Positions 34,813 through 43,990 of a stretch of 64,000 nucleotides of DNA are shown one piece after another. Location: positions 620,001-684,000 of the forward strand of contig CAVXYY010000005.1 of NCBI GenBank assembly GCA_963766195.1, read 5' to 3'. Below the pieces are notes generated by a model. The model was not told the origin of the DNA. It did no database searches and worked only from the letters and a program-made list of their open reading frames with translations. Each line of letters starts with the position of its first letter. The first letter of the stretch is position 1. The DNA is from JAHEFT01 sp963766195 (GTDB lineage Bacteria; Pseudomonadota; Gammaproteobacteria; Xanthomonadales; SZUA-36). A program made the translations under genes and the position numbers.

Positions 34813-36057
34813 GTGAGCACCGAAATCTCCGGGATTGAATCCGAAACACCTGAGTCCCCAGTGGAAGAAAACGCGGCCGCAAAGAGCCGTCCAAAGGAGA
34901 GCAAGCCACGACGCAGCGGCGCCTTACTGGCATTTTTTGCATTTCTTTTTTCGGCTGCTGCACTGGCGGGTACGGCCTGGATGTGGTGGCAGGGCCAGGC
35001 GTCCCTGGGTCAGGATGAACAGCGCGCAATTGCCGAATTCTCGCGACTTGAAAACAGTGATAACAAGCTCTCGCTTGAATTGAACCAGGTCCGCGACCAG
35101 GTGAAAGCGCTGTCCGCCGGCGATGCCGGAGCAGACATTGCGGCCGTGCAACAGCGCCTCCAGGCCGACCGTTCGAACATGGACCGGGTCGAAAAATTGC
35201 TCAATGAACAGGCCGCGGTTGCGCGTTCTTTACAGGCTGCATCGGAATCCTTGCACGGACGGCTGACGGCTGCGGAAGCTGCCTTGACCGGAATGTCCAC
35301 CCGGGAACTGGACGCCGGCGGTGAGCTGGATCTTGCAGAAGTGGATTACCTGCTCAGGCTGGCTAACGAGCGGCTCAAGCTTTTTTCCGATCCGGAGGCG
35401 GCAGACCAGGCACTCGAGGTCGCTGACATGCACCTGGCGGCGCTGGACAACCCGATGTACCTGGGCGTACGCCAGGATATCGCCACCGCCCGGCGGGCGC
35501 TGGCCTCTGTCAGCACGCCGGATTTCCCGGGCATTTCAGGACGTCTGGATGCCATCCAGCAGAAAATTGCGACACTGCCGTTCAAACAGGAAGCGCCGTC
35601 GATAGACAGCCCGGACCAGGCGGCAGGAGACGGCTGGTGGGAAAAAGTGAAAAGTGTTTTTTCAAACCTTGTCATCGTCAGGCGCAGCACCGATGAGGAA
35701 AACCAGAGGCTCACACTGCAGGACAAGGACTTCATCCGGCAGAGCGCCTGGCTGCAACTGGAGGTGGCGCAGCTTGCGCTGATGCGCCGGGATCAGCAAG
35801 CCTTCCAGGCGTCGTTACAGCGCGTGAGAGAGTCACTGGTGAGTTGGTTCGACACCGGTGACAGGCAATACCTGGCAATCCTGCAAAGCGTTGATGAGCT
35901 TGCCGCGATAGCTATCAAGGTGGAAGTGCCGGACATTACGGCGCCCTGGTCCACGCTGAGATTGCTCAGGGCCGGCAAGCCCCGGCCGTTGGCCGTTCCG
36001 GAAGCTGAACAACCGGTAGCCCCGGCTGAGCCCGTGGAGGAGGATGAGAAAGGATGA
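34813..36057 (+). CDS. hemX: HemX-like membrane protein (uroporphyrinogen-III C-methyltransferase-like)
   Basis: The protein has a charged N-terminus, one membrane helix at about residues 37-60 and a long periplasmic or cytosolic coiled-coil-like region (about 70-160), then the conserved HemX part with LDLAEVDYLLRLANERLKLF. The start is a GTG at 34813. It overlaps hemY by 4 bp. HemX is encoded with hemCDY in many gammaproteobacteria; its role in haem supply is unresolved and methyltransferase activity is not established. The C-terminus is Glu/Pro-rich. Confidence 0.9.
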   Translation: MSTEISGIESETPESPVEENAAAKSRPKESKPRRSGALLAFFAFLFSAAALAGTAWMWWQGQASLGQDEQRAIAEFSRLENSDNKLSLELNQVRDQVKALSAGDAGADIAAVQQRLQADRSNMDRVEKLLNEQAAVARSLQAASESLHGRLTAAEAALTGMSTRELDAGGELDLAEVDYLLRLANERLKLFSDPEAADQALEVADMHLAALDNPMYLGVRQDIATARRALASVSTPDFPGISGRLDAIQQKIATLPFKQEAPSIDSPDQAAGDGWWEKVKSVFSNLVIVRRSTDEENQRLTLQDKDFIRQSAWLQLEVAQLALMRRDQQAFQASLQRVRESLVSWFDTGDRQYLAILQSVDELAAIAIKVEVPDITAPWSTLRLLRAGKPRPLAVPEAEQPVAPAEPVEEDEKG

Positions 36058-37268
36058 AAAATTCCTTCCTCGTCCTGGTAGCCGTTGTGCTGGCCTTGCT
36101 GGCGGCCGCAATCGCACCGTTGTTCAAAGCGGACCCCGGCATGGTGCAGATCCGGTTCTGGGGCTGGACCGTCGAGACCAGCGTTTTGATTCTGATCATT
36201 GGGGTGCTGGCGCTGTGGCTGCTGGTGTGGGTGATTTTCCGTCTCTGGAAGACACCCTCCGAGACGGCCCGCCGGATCCGCGAACGGAGATCGCTGGCGC
36301 AACTGGAAAAAGGCTTGCTGGCGCTGACCGAAGGGGATTGGAGCACCGCCGAAAGGGCGTTGCAGAAATCCGCCAGTTCCCATGGCCGCACCACGGCGCG
36401 TTACCTTGCCGCTGCCGAAGCAGCAGATGGCCAGGACGCGGGGGATCGTGCCGAATGGTACCTGGAGCAGGCGGACACCCGGAATCGCAAGCAGAAATTC
36501 CTGGTGGACCTGACCAGGGCCCGCATCCTGACCCAGAACGGCAACTTTACCGAGGCGAAAAGCATCCTGGAAGAGCTTTACAAACGCCGGCGCAAACACG
36601 CGCAGGTGCTGGAAATGCTGGGGCGCTGTTATCGTGAACTGGGTGAGTGGGAAGCGCTTCTGAGGCTTTTGCCCGCGATGCAGAAAGCCAGGCTGATCGA
36701 TGAAGAAAAGGCGGTCGAACTCCGCCATGTCGCAGCGATAGGGGAAATCCAGCGTTGCGTAAGCAGGGACGACATCGAGGCCGCCTGGCGTGCGCTGCCC
36801 AGGGCGATGCAAAAAGCGCCGGAGGTGATCAGGGCTTTTGCGGAGCGGGCGGTTCAGAAGGGATGGCCGGAACTGACCGAGGAAGTTATCCGTTCCAGCC
36901 TCAAAAACGAATGGACTCCGGCCTTGCTGATTCCCTATGGCGAGCCCGGGCCGGATGATGCTTCCAAGCGGCTCAGACAATGTGAGAAGTGGTTGCTGAC
37001 GCACCCCGATGACCCCCTGCTGCACCTGACCCTGGGTCGCTTGTGCGCCAGGGAGGAATTATGGGGAAAAGCCCGCCATCACATGATCCGCAGCCTGGAA
37101 ATTGAACCTGGCGTTGCCGGTTATGACTCCCTGGGCCAGCTACTGGAACGAAAAGGGGAACTCGAAATCGCCATGGCCTGTTTCCGGAATGCGCTGCGCA
37201 TGAGCCAGGGCAAGGATCCCCTGCCTCTGCCCGGCGATCATGCGAAACTGGAAGCGCCGTTGTCGTAG
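36054..37268 (+). CDS. hemY: HemY protein (membrane TPR protein of haem metabolism)
   Basis: Two N-terminal membrane helices (about residues 4-20 and 42-64) with the HemY_N signature IRFWGWTVETSVLILII are followed by TPR-like repeats (RTTARYLAAAEAADGQ, HAQVLEMLGRCYRELGEWEAL, YDSLGQLLERKGELEIAM). HemY of gammaproteobacteria is linked to protoporphyrin metabolism, but is not the oxidase of the same name in Bacillus. Its stop TAG is the first TAG of the following REP element. Confidence 0.93.
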   Translation: MKNSFLVLVAVVLALLAAAIAPLFKADPGMVQIRFWGWTVETSVLILIIGVLALWLLVWVIFRLWKTPSETARRIRERRSLAQLEKGLLALTEGDWSTAERALQKSASSHGRTTARYLAAAEAADGQDAGDRAEWYLEQADTRNRKQKFLVDLTRARILTQNGNFTEAKSILEELYKRRRKHAQVLEMLGRCYRELGEWEALLRLLPAMQKARLIDEEKAVELRHVAAIGEIQRCVSRDDIEAAWRALPRAMQKAPEVIRAFAERAVQKGWPELTEEVIRSSLKNEWTPALLIPYGEPGPDDASKRLRQCEKWLLTHPDDPLLHLTLGRLCAREELWGKARHHMIRSLEIEPGVAGYDSLGQLLERKGELEIAMACFRNALRMSQGKDPLPLPGDHAKLEAPLS

Positions 37269-37347
37269 GAGCGAATTTATTCGCGAATAATTGGCGATTT
37301 TTTCGCGATTGAAATCGCTTCCACATCGCGGATAAATCCGCTCCTAC
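37265..37347. repeat. Tripartite REP element, family A (copy 7)
   Basis: Three half-units are visible: GTAGGAGCGAATTTATTCGC, an internal TCGCGATTGAAATCGCTTCC and the right end GCGGATAAATCCGCTCCTAC. The left TAG is the hemY stop; the right end abuts the reductase stop codon at 37347-37349. Confidence 0.88.
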
Positions 37348-38396
37348 TAATGAGGCCGCGCGAGCACCTTCACCGGAACATCCAGCCCGAATTCGAATGA
37401 ATCGTAGAACAGGCGATCCTCTTCAACGCCGTGTTCGATGAATTGACGCTTCGCCACTTCGATCATGGCAGGCGGGCCACTCATGTATACATCGAAACCC
37501 GAAAGGTCGGCATGGTCGGCGATCACGGCTTCGTGGACCAACCCGCTGAAACAGCTCCCGGCTTCGCCGCCAGCCGGTTCCGAGATCGCTTTCCGGTAAT
37601 GAATGTGACCCTGTTCGCGCGCCCATTTTGCCGGTAACTCGTCGAGATACAATTCCGCCGGTTTACGCGCGCCCCAATAGAGGTGAATGGTACGCAGGTC
37701 GCCCTGCTCAATCAGGTTTTCGATCATCGACTTCAGCGGGGCGAAGCCGGTGCCGCCGCCCATCATGATCATTGGCCGGTCGGGACGGTCATTGCGAACG
37801 AAAAAATTTCCCTGCGGGCCTTCGAGACGCAGGATGTCGCGCTCTTTCAACTCATTGAAAACGTAACCGGTGAAATCCCCGCCGTCGACGTGGCGGATAT
37901 GCAATTCGATTTCATTTTCCAGGGAAGGGCAGCTTGCGATGGAGAACGCGCGTCGTTTTCCACCGGACAGCAATACGTCGATATATTGCCCCGCCAGGAA
38001 CTGCAGTCTCTGGCCGGTTGGCAGCTTTAACCGGAGGCGGATAACGTTTTCGGCGAGCAGCGTTTTCTCAAGCACGCGCGCCGGCAGCATCCGGACCTGG
38101 ATGTCCCGTACAGCCTCGATTTCACGAACCCGGATCACCAGGTCCGTGGTGGGTTCAGCCTGGCACATCAATGCAAAACCCCCGGCAAAATCCGCTTTTT
38201 CAAGCGCCAGCGGGGGATGGAACGGGTAGTGGACCTCGCCGGATTCCAACTGGCCTTTGCAACTGCCACAGGTGCCGTTTTTACAGGAATAGGGCAACAT
38301 CACGCCTTGTCGCAGTGCAGCGACGAGTATGTTTTCCCCTTCCCTGACGAGGAAGGTTTTTCCGCTTCCGGCAATGGAAACTTCGAATGACTTCAC
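37347..38396 (-). CDS. 2Fe-2S ferredoxin-flavin NAD(P)H reductase (CDP-6-deoxyglucoseen reductase-like)
   Basis: The GTG at 38396 with GGAG 8 bp upstream gives 349 residues. An N-terminal 2Fe-2S domain has the CX4CX2C cluster in YSCKNGTCGSCKG plus a fourth Cys at ALMCQAEP. The FAD domain has RAFSIAS and the NAD(P) domain MIMMGGGTGFAPLKSMIE. This layout matches Fre/AscD-type reductases that pass electrons from NAD(P)H through FAD to the iron-sulphur centre. The electron acceptor is unknown. It is divergent from the thioesterase gene. Confidence 0.88.
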   Translation of the reverse strand: MKSFEVSIAGSGKTFLVREGENILVAALRQGVMLPYSCKNGTCGSCKGQLESGEVHYPFHPPLALEKADFAGGFALMCQAEPTTDLVIRVREIEAVRDIQVRMLPARVLEKTLLAENVIRLRLKLPTGQRLQFLAGQYIDVLLSGGKRRAFSIASCPSLENEIELHIRHVDGGDFTGYVFNELKERDILRLEGPQGNFFVRNDRPDRPMIMMGGGTGFAPLKSMIENLIEQGDLRTIHLYWGARKPAELYLDELPAKWAREQGHIHYRKAISEPAGGEAGSCFSGLVHEAVIADHADLSGFDVYMSGPPAMIEVAKRQFIEHGVEEDRLFYDSFEFGLDVPVKVLARPH

Positions 38397-38513
38397 ATTT
38401 TTCTCCACGTGGGGCCGGACATTTTCCCTGATTATGTGCTCCTGTGGTAGGCTTGCGCCGGTTTCTTTTTGCACGCGGGCCGTTGTTTGAACAACTACAT
38501 CAGCCAGGCGCCG

Positions 38514-38948
38514 GTGAGCCTGGTTCAAATGAATCACCGGATGCAGGTTGGGATAGAGCGGGTTCTCGGTATCCGGATTACCGCCGTTGGCCCTGATTTT
38601 ATCTGTGGAGAGATGCCGGTGGACGAGCGCACACACCAACCCTTCGGTGTGCTGCACGGCGGCGCCTCGATCGTGCTGGCCGAAACGCTGGGCAGCTGGG
38701 CCTCCTACCTGGTGTCCAGTGATGACCCTGCAGCAAGGGTCGCGGGAATCGAAGTCAGCGGCAGCCATGTATGGTCCGTGCGTTCCGGCACCGTGACCGG
38801 CGTGGCCCGCCCGGTCCGGCTGGGCCGCAGCCTGCATTTCTGGCGCATTGATATTCGGGACCAGGACAACAACCTGTGTTGTTCCGCGAAACTGACGGTC
38901 AAGGTAGGTGGCGGCAGGGAAACCAATGAAGACCGGGATGAGCCTTGA
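38514..38948 (+). CDS. Hotdog-fold acyl-CoA thioesterase (PaaI/ComA-like)
   Basis: The core ERTHQPFGVLHGGASIVLAETLGSWAS-type region (HGG with catalytic Glu in AETLGS) is the signature of the 4HBT/PaaI thioesterases, as is VRSGTVTGVARPVRLGRSLHFW. These hydrolyse acyl-CoA thioesters. The start is uncertain among 38469, 38514 and 38529; the middle one is used. It overlaps the next gene through TGATG, so a lipid-related operon with the acyltransferase and YheT-like hydrolase is likely. Confidence 0.85.
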   Translation: MSLVQMNHRMQVGIERVLGIRITAVGPDFICGEMPVDERTHQPFGVLHGGASIVLAETLGSWASYLVSSDDPAARVAGIEVSGSHVWSVRSGTVTGVARPVRLGRSLHFWRIDIRDQDNNLCCSAKLTVKVGGGRETNEDRDEP

Positions 38949-39721
38949 TGAACCTGCCCGGATTGTTTCGACTGACATACCGGCTGTTCTTCCTGTTCTT
39001 GCACCTGCTTGTTGGTACCCCGGTGACCGTAATCTGCCAGGGCCCCAGGTCGAGGTCCATTCAGCTGGCGGGTCAGCCTTTGGCCGAGGTCCTGTCGTGC
39101 TGGTGGTCCAGGGTGATCTGCCGGATCTTCGGCATCCGGCGCCGGCTTTCAGGAGAATTCCAGCCCGGCGCGCAGTTGGTGGTTGCCAATCATATTTCCT
39201 GGATCGATATCTCCCTGCTTCACAGCTTCACCGCGATGGGGTTCGTGGCCAAGGCGGAAATCGACAGCTGGCCGTTATTGGGGACCCTGGCGAGGGCAGG
39301 TGGCTCGGTGTTCCATCGCCGTGGCAGCCATGATTCCGCCAACGGTGTAGCGGCTCAGATGGTCGGCCGCCTGCGGGAAAACCGCAGGGTGGCGATTTTT
39401 CCCGAAGGCGGCATCCTTCCCGGCGAAGGCGTCAAACTGTTCCATGCCCGGCTTTTTGCCGCGCCGATTGAAGCAGGGGTTCCGGTGCAGCCGGTCATGC
39501 TGCGCTATCTTCATGACGGCTCCCGTTACGATGACATCACCTTTCTCCCCGGGGAAAATTTCCTGGCCAATTTTATTCGCCTGCTGATGCAAAAACCCTG
39601 CATCGCGGATGTCCACGTTCTTCCGCTGATCGAAACCGCCGGCAAACAACGGCGACAGTTGGCGAGCGAAGCGGAAAAGGTGGTCAGGGAGGCCTTTGAG
39701 TCGGAAATTCCCGGTGGTTGA
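38948..39721 (+). CDS. 1-acyl-sn-glycerol-3-phosphate acyltransferase (PlsC family)
   Basis: The NHISWID motif (HX4D, about residue 80) and the FPEGGILPGEG motif (about residue 153) are the two signature boxes of glycerolipid acyltransferases. Two hydrophobic segments at about 5-25 and 45-60 suggest membrane association. It probably acylates lysophosphatidic acid or a related lysolipid. The start ATG overlaps the thioesterase stop, and the end overlaps the next gene by 26 bp. Confidence 0.9.
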   Translation: MNLPGLFRLTYRLFFLFLHLLVGTPVTVICQGPRSRSIQLAGQPLAEVLSCWWSRVICRIFGIRRRLSGEFQPGAQLVVANHISWIDISLLHSFTAMGFVAKAEIDSWPLLGTLARAGGSVFHRRGSHDSANGVAAQMVGRLRENRRVAIFPEGGILPGEGVKLFHARLFAAPIEAGVPVQPVMLRYLHDGSRYDDITFLPGENFLANFIRLLMQKPCIADVHVLPLIETAGKQRRQLASEAEKVVREAFESEIPGG

Positions 39722-40736
39722 GGATTTTTCAAAATTTGTTCCACCCCTGGGGTTGCGCAGCGGACATGTGCAGTCGCTGCTGAGCAGCAGCGCAATCCGC
39801 AGGCGCTTTGTCCTGGGACGTTCCGGTCCGGTCCGGCGGGCAGCCGAGGTATGGACGCTGGACGGCGGTGACGACATCCGCTTGCAGGGCTTATATTCAC
39901 CGCAAACCGGGGAAAGCAGGGGCCTTGTTGTCCTGCTGCATGGCTGGGAAGGAAGCGTCAACTCCAATTACGTGCTGGGTAACGCGGCCCGGCTTTATGA
40001 TTCCGGCTTCGACATTTTCAGGCTCAATTTCAGGGATCACGGCGACACGCACCATCTCAACCACGAGATTTTCCATTCCTGCCGGCTCGATGAAGTTGTC
40101 TGCGCATTGCGCGACTTGCAGGACCGCTTGGCCGCAAAGGACTGGTGCCTTGCCGGTTACTCGCTGGGCGGCAATTTTTCGATGCGGGTCGGATTGAACG
40201 CCGGCTCAGCCGGCCTGAATATTCGCCATATCGTTGCCGTCTGCCCGGTCATCAACCCGGCCAACGCGATGATCTCGATGGAGCAGGGCATCCGTTTCTA
40301 CGAGCGGTATTTCGAGCGCAAGTGGTCGCGATCGCTGCGCATCAAGCAAGCGGCTTTCCCCGAATTGTACGGTGAGGAAAACTGGTACGACATCAAGGGG
40401 CTCAGGGCCAGGACACATTACCTGGCGACGCGTCACGCCGGTTTCCAGAGCGCGGAGGAGTATTTCAATGGTTATTCGATCGCCGATGACCGGTTAGCGC
40501 CCCTGGCGGTGCCTTCCACCATCCTCACGAGCGCGGACGACCCCGTCGTGCCGGTGACGGACTTCCAGCACCTGCCGGAAAATCCCGGCATTGAACTGGT
40601 TATCTCGAAATACGGCGGCCATTGCGGCTTCCTGAAAAACTGGAAACTGGAAAGCATGGCGGAAGACCTGATTGTCGGGAGATTTTCTGGAGCGGGTGAA
40701 GGGAATCGAACCCTCGTCTCTAGCTTGGGAAGCTAG
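39696..40736 (+). CDS. YheT-like alpha/beta-hydrolase with a tail encoded antisense to tRNA-Gly
   Basis: The N-terminus FVPPLGLRSGHVQSLLSS and the body VVLLHGWEGSVNSNYVLGNA, nucleophile elbow AGYSLGGNF (Ser about 152) and terminal His region KYGGHCGF are typical of YheT/EstC hydrolases of unknown substrate. The TTG start has GGGAGG just upstream and overlaps the PlsC-like gene. The last 15 or so residues (GAGEGNRTLVSSLGS) are translated from the complement of the tRNA-Gly gene, where the stop also lies. Confidence 0.88.
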   Translation: MSRKFPVVEDFSKFVPPLGLRSGHVQSLLSSSAIRRRFVLGRSGPVRRAAEVWTLDGGDDIRLQGLYSPQTGESRGLVVLLHGWEGSVNSNYVLGNAARLYDSGFDIFRLNFRDHGDTHHLNHEIFHSCRLDEVVCALRDLQDRLAAKDWCLAGYSLGGNFSMRVGLNAGSAGLNIRHIVAVCPVINPANAMISMEQGIRFYERYFERKWSRSLRIKQAAFPELYGEENWYDIKGLRARTHYLATRHAGFQSAEEYFNGYSIADDRLAPLAVPSTILTSADDPVVPVTDFQHLPENPGIELVISKYGGHCGFLKNWKLESMAEDLIVGRFSGAGEGNRTLVSSLGS

Positions 40737-40761
40737 GGTAATGCCATTATACGACACCCGC
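40688..40761 (-). tRNA. tRNA-Gly(CCC)
   Basis: The minus strand reads GCGGGTG as acceptor 5' strand, with CACCCGC, a T discriminator and an encoded CCA at the 3' end. The anticodon arm CTAGC-TTCCCAA-GCTAG gives anticodon CCC. The T-arm has GGTTCGATTCC. Length with CCA is 74 nt. The 3' half overlaps the end of the YheT-like gene on the opposite strand. Confidence 0.96.
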
Positions 40762-40954
40762 GTGTCTGCATTCCCAGAGTGGGCATTATATCCTGAAGCG
40801 CAATAACTGAAAGTCCAAAATCTTTCAGCGCGGGGTTTATTGAGAATCCTGTGAAAGGGGCATTCCGTGTAAACTACCCGACGAAAATTGATAACATCAC
40901 CCCGTTTATTCCCGGGCGAAACCCGGCCTCGACAATCAAATTGAAATCAATGCG

Positions 40955-42547
40955 ATGAATCCACTCAGAAAAGTAACTCTTGGAATGAAGCTCCTTTCGC
41001 TCGGGCAGGTACAGGATGCGGCCCAGTTCAGTTCGAAACTGCTGGCTGACGCACCTGATTCCGCCGCGGTTCACGCGTTCGCATCCGAGGTCGCCCTGAC
41101 CCAGAATCACGTCGACGTTGCGCTGAACCACATCAACCGGGCGATTGAGATTGACGGCCAGGAACCGGAGTTCCAGTTCAAGAAGGCAAACATCGAATTG
41201 ATCAGCCGGCAGGGACTGAAGGCCCGGGAAACGGCGTCCGCCGTAGCCTCGCGCTTTCCTGATGACCCGAAAATTCAGCTGGAGGCAGCGCGTATACTTG
41301 GACAGTGCGGGGATCACGCCGGTGCCGAAACCTTCCTGTTAAAAGCCGGAGCGAAGGATACAAGCAGTCCGGAAATTCTTTTTGAATTTTCAAATAATCA
41401 ATTTTTCCTCGGTAAAACCGATGAGGCGGAACAGGCGATTGCAGATTACCTGGCCCTCCAATTGCCCAGCAATGGACGAAAACTGCTTCTGAGATCGCAG
41501 CTTCGGAAGCAGACTCCCGAACAAAATCACGTGGAAATGCTAAAAAATTACCTGGCCCGGCCACTGCAGAAAAAAGAAGCCGTTAATTGCTACTACGCCC
41601 TGGCCAAGGAATTGGAAGACCTGGGCGAATACAAACAGTCATTCAGCGCACTCAGGTCAGGGGCCGCCATTCAGCGGCAACTGATCCAATTCAACCTGCC
41701 TGACGAATTGAAGAATATCAGGGACATTATCAATGCCTTTCAGCCCACTGCCTTTGCCGGGATTCCTGACTCTGCTTCGGAGGAAACCCCTGTCTTTATC
41801 GTCGGCATGCCGCGCACGGGCACTACGCTGGTGGAGCGAATTATCAGCCAGGACGAAGGTATCAGGTCAGGAGAGGAAACCTACGATTTCACATTGGCTT
41901 TCAGTTCCATAATCAATAGCCACATCGCCGCGAATCCGGACAGGAACCTCAATCCCCTGAGTGCGGCGCTCGAGGTTGATTACAACGAGATCGCCCGGAA
42001 ATACCAGGGCAATTTGCAGGGAATGTTTGGTGAGGCCAGCCGTTACCTGGACAAGACGCCTTTCAACTTTCTTTATTGCGGCCTGATCAAAAAAGCGTTT
42101 CCCCGGGCCCGCATTGTGCACCTGGTGCGTGACCCGATGGATACGTGCTTTGCGGTTTTCAAAACCCTTTTCGCCCGAGCCTATTTCTTTTCCTACGACC
42201 TGGACGAACTGGCGGATTATTACATCGCTTATCGCCAGTTGATGGATCACTGGCACCAGTTGATGCCTGGCGCCATTCTCGACGTCCGCTACGAAGAACT
42301 GGTGTCAAATCCGCTGGATGTCTCCAGGCAGATCGCCGATTACGTCGGGCTCAACTGGTCCAGCGAATTGATCGAAGTACAAAACGTCACAGGGCAGAGT
42401 TCCACGGCCAGCGCTGCGCAGGTGAGAGAGCCGATTTACACGACTTCGGTAAGTCGCTGGCGTCATTTCGAGGCCGAACTCGAACCGGTCAGGCGAAAAC
42501 TCGCAGCGGCGAACATTATCGATGAAAGCGGGAATTCGCTGATTTAG
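40955..42547 (+). CDS. TPR-sulfotransferase fusion protein (copy 3)
   Basis: Residues about 15-245 are TPR-like repeats (SAAVHAFASEVALTQNHVDVAL, CYYALAKELEDLGEYKQSF). The sulfotransferase domain at about 265-520 has the PAPS loop VFIVGMPRTGTTLVERIIS and ARIVHLVRDPMDTCFAVFKTLF. No signal peptide is visible. It is a monocistronic gene after the tRNA, and its 3' end overlaps the convergent deacetylase by 4 bp. The acceptor is unknown; it is the third such protein in 25 kb. Confidence 0.88.
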   Translation: MNPLRKVTLGMKLLSLGQVQDAAQFSSKLLADAPDSAAVHAFASEVALTQNHVDVALNHINRAIEIDGQEPEFQFKKANIELISRQGLKARETASAVASRFPDDPKIQLEAARILGQCGDHAGAETFLLKAGAKDTSSPEILFEFSNNQFFLGKTDEAEQAIADYLALQLPSNGRKLLLRSQLRKQTPEQNHVEMLKNYLARPLQKKEAVNCYYALAKELEDLGEYKQSFSALRSGAAIQRQLIQFNLPDELKNIRDIINAFQPTAFAGIPDSASEETPVFIVGMPRTGTTLVERIISQDEGIRSGEETYDFTLAFSSIINSHIAANPDRNLNPLSAALEVDYNEIARKYQGNLQGMFGEASRYLDKTPFNFLYCGLIKKAFPRARIVHLVRDPMDTCFAVFKTLFARAYFFSYDLDELADYYIAYRQLMDHWHQLMPGAILDVRYEELVSNPLDVSRQIADYVGLNWSSELIEVQNVTGQSSTASAAQVREPIYTTSVSRWRHFEAELEPVRRKLAAANIIDESGNSLI

Positions 42548-43506
42548 GGCCTGTGAATATTGCTCACATCGTCACTGCCTGCGGTCAGGGCGGTGACGTG
42601 GGCAGCCGACGCGCTGGCCAGCGCGTCGAGATCGTACCCTCCTTCGAGAATGGAAATCACTCTTCCGCCGCAGTTTGCCCGTGCATAAGCGCAGATTTCA
42701 GTGGTTATCCAGCCGTAGTCCTCGTCCTGCAATTCGAGTTGGGCCAGCGGATCACGGATGTGCGCGTCGAATCCGGCGGAAATGATGATCAATTCAGGTT
42801 TGAAACGTTCCACTGCCGGCAGGCCGGAGGATGACCACGCGGAGCGAAACTCGCTGCTGCCCGACCCCGGCGCGAGTGGAAGATTCAGGATGTTTCCACT
42901 GCCGGTCTGATCGCTGCGGCCCGTGCCCGGGTAAAGGGGCATCTGGTGACTCGAGACATAAAGGACTTCCGGAGACTGTTCGAATATCGCCTGCGTTCCG
43001 TTGCCGTGGTGCACGTCGAAATCCAGGATCGCCACCCGTTCAATGCCATGAACATTTTGAGCATGACGTGCAGCAACCGCCGCATGGTTCAGCAGGCAAA
43101 AACCCATCGCGACACCGGCCTCGGCATGGTGACCGGGCGGGCGGGTGGCGCAAAAAGCATTTTTCGCCATGCCGGCAATGACCTGGTCTATCGCGAAGCA
43201 GGCGGCGCCACTGGCCCGGAGTATTGCATCGATGGAGCCAGTCGACAGGAACGTGTCCGGATCCAGTGCGACCTGGTTGTCTCCGGCTTCCATGGGGGGT
43301 TCGAGATCAACCAGGCGCGCCCAGTAATCCCCGGCATGCACCCGCCTCAATTGCTCGATCGTTGCAACCGGCGCAGGCAATATTTCGATCCCGGGCAAGT
43401 TCATCACGCCGTTCATGACAGCAGTAGCCCTTGCCGGAGCCTCGGCATGGCGCCTGCCGGGGTCGTGCCGAAGGCAATCCTCGTGGTGCATGATCAGAGT
43501 TTTCAT
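42544..43506 (-). CDS. HDAC-family deacetylase (acetylpolyamine amidohydrolase-like)
   Basis: The zinc-dependent HDAC fold is clear: the general-base pair in RPPGHHAEAG (His126-His127), zinc ligands in ILDFDVHHGNGT (Asp164, His166) and SAGFDAHIRDP, and the Tyr-bearing ILEGGYDLDAL. Bacterial members deacetylate acetylpolyamines, acetoin-pathway proteins or related amides. The nearby PuuR-like and PuuA-like genes favour a polyamine substrate. It lies 6 bp downstream of an Lrp gene on the same strand. Confidence 0.85.
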   Translation of the reverse strand: MKTLIMHHEDCLRHDPGRRHAEAPARATAVMNGVMNLPGIEILPAPVATIEQLRRVHAGDYWARLVDLEPPMEAGDNQVALDPDTFLSTGSIDAILRASGAACFAIDQVIAGMAKNAFCATRPPGHHAEAGVAMGFCLLNHAAVAARHAQNVHGIERVAILDFDVHHGNGTQAIFEQSPEVLYVSSHQMPLYPGTGRSDQTGSGNILNLPLAPGSGSSEFRSAWSSSGLPAVERFKPELIIISAGFDAHIRDPLAQLELQDEDYGWITTEICAYARANCGGRVISILEGGYDLDALASASAAHVTALTAGSDDVSNIHRP

Positions 43507-43512
43507 GGCGCT

Positions 43513-43977
43513 TTATAGCACAGGTAATACAGTGGATTCTTTCACTTCTTCCATGACCACGTAGCTGCGCGAATCGCTTACGCCGGGCAGGGCGAGTATT
43601 TTTTCCCCCAGCAGGACCCTGTATTCCTGCATGTTCCTGACCCGTGCCTTCAAAAGGTAATCGAAGTTTCCTGATACCAGGTGGCATTCGAGTAACTCCG
43701 GTAGTTTCTTGGCTTCCCGGCGGAAGTCACGGAAAGCGTCCGGGGAAGTTCTAAGCAGGTCTATCTCCACGAACACCAGCAATCCCGCACCGACCATTCC
43801 GGGCTCGAGTAATGCGGTGTAGCCTTTGATGAAGCCATGCTTTTCCAGGCGCCGTACGCGCTCGTGGCACGGTGTTGCCGACAGGTTTACTTTTTTTGCC
43901 AGCGCTACATTGGAAATCCGCCCATTCTCCTGCAAGTGCTTGAGGATAAGCCGGTCCGTTCGGTCGAGGGTTCGCAC
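43513..43977 (-). CDS. Lrp/AsnC family regulator
   Basis: The N-terminal helix-turn-helix (LDRTDRLILKHLQENGRISNVALAKKVNLS) and C-terminal RAM ligand domain (VEIDLLRTSPDAFRDF, YLLKARVRNMQEYRVLL) are standard for 154-residue Lrp/AsnC proteins. It is divergent from alanine dehydrogenase, the usual context of alanine-sensing Lrp regulators such as AldR, and it is followed by the deacetylase gene. Repeated CAGGATAAAA boxes lie between it and ald. Confidence 0.92.
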   Translation of the reverse strand: MRTLDRTDRLILKHLQENGRISNVALAKKVNLSATPCHERVRRLEKHGFIKGYTALLEPGMVGAGLLVFVEIDLLRTSPDAFRDFRREAKKLPELLECHLVSGNFDYLLKARVRNMQEYRVLLGEKILALPGVSDSRSYVVMEEVKESTVLPVL

Positions 43978-43990
43978 TTTTCTTGAGTTT

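Noticed and set aside
35793..37025. 410-codon minus-strand frame opposite hemX and hemY
   Set aside because: Both sense genes are well supported and the antisense translation shows no domain, consistent with open frames caused by high GC.
37265..37347. Simple rho-independent terminator after hemY
   Set aside because: Hairpins are present but there is no T-run and the sequence belongs to the dispersed REP family; terminator activity is possible but secondary.
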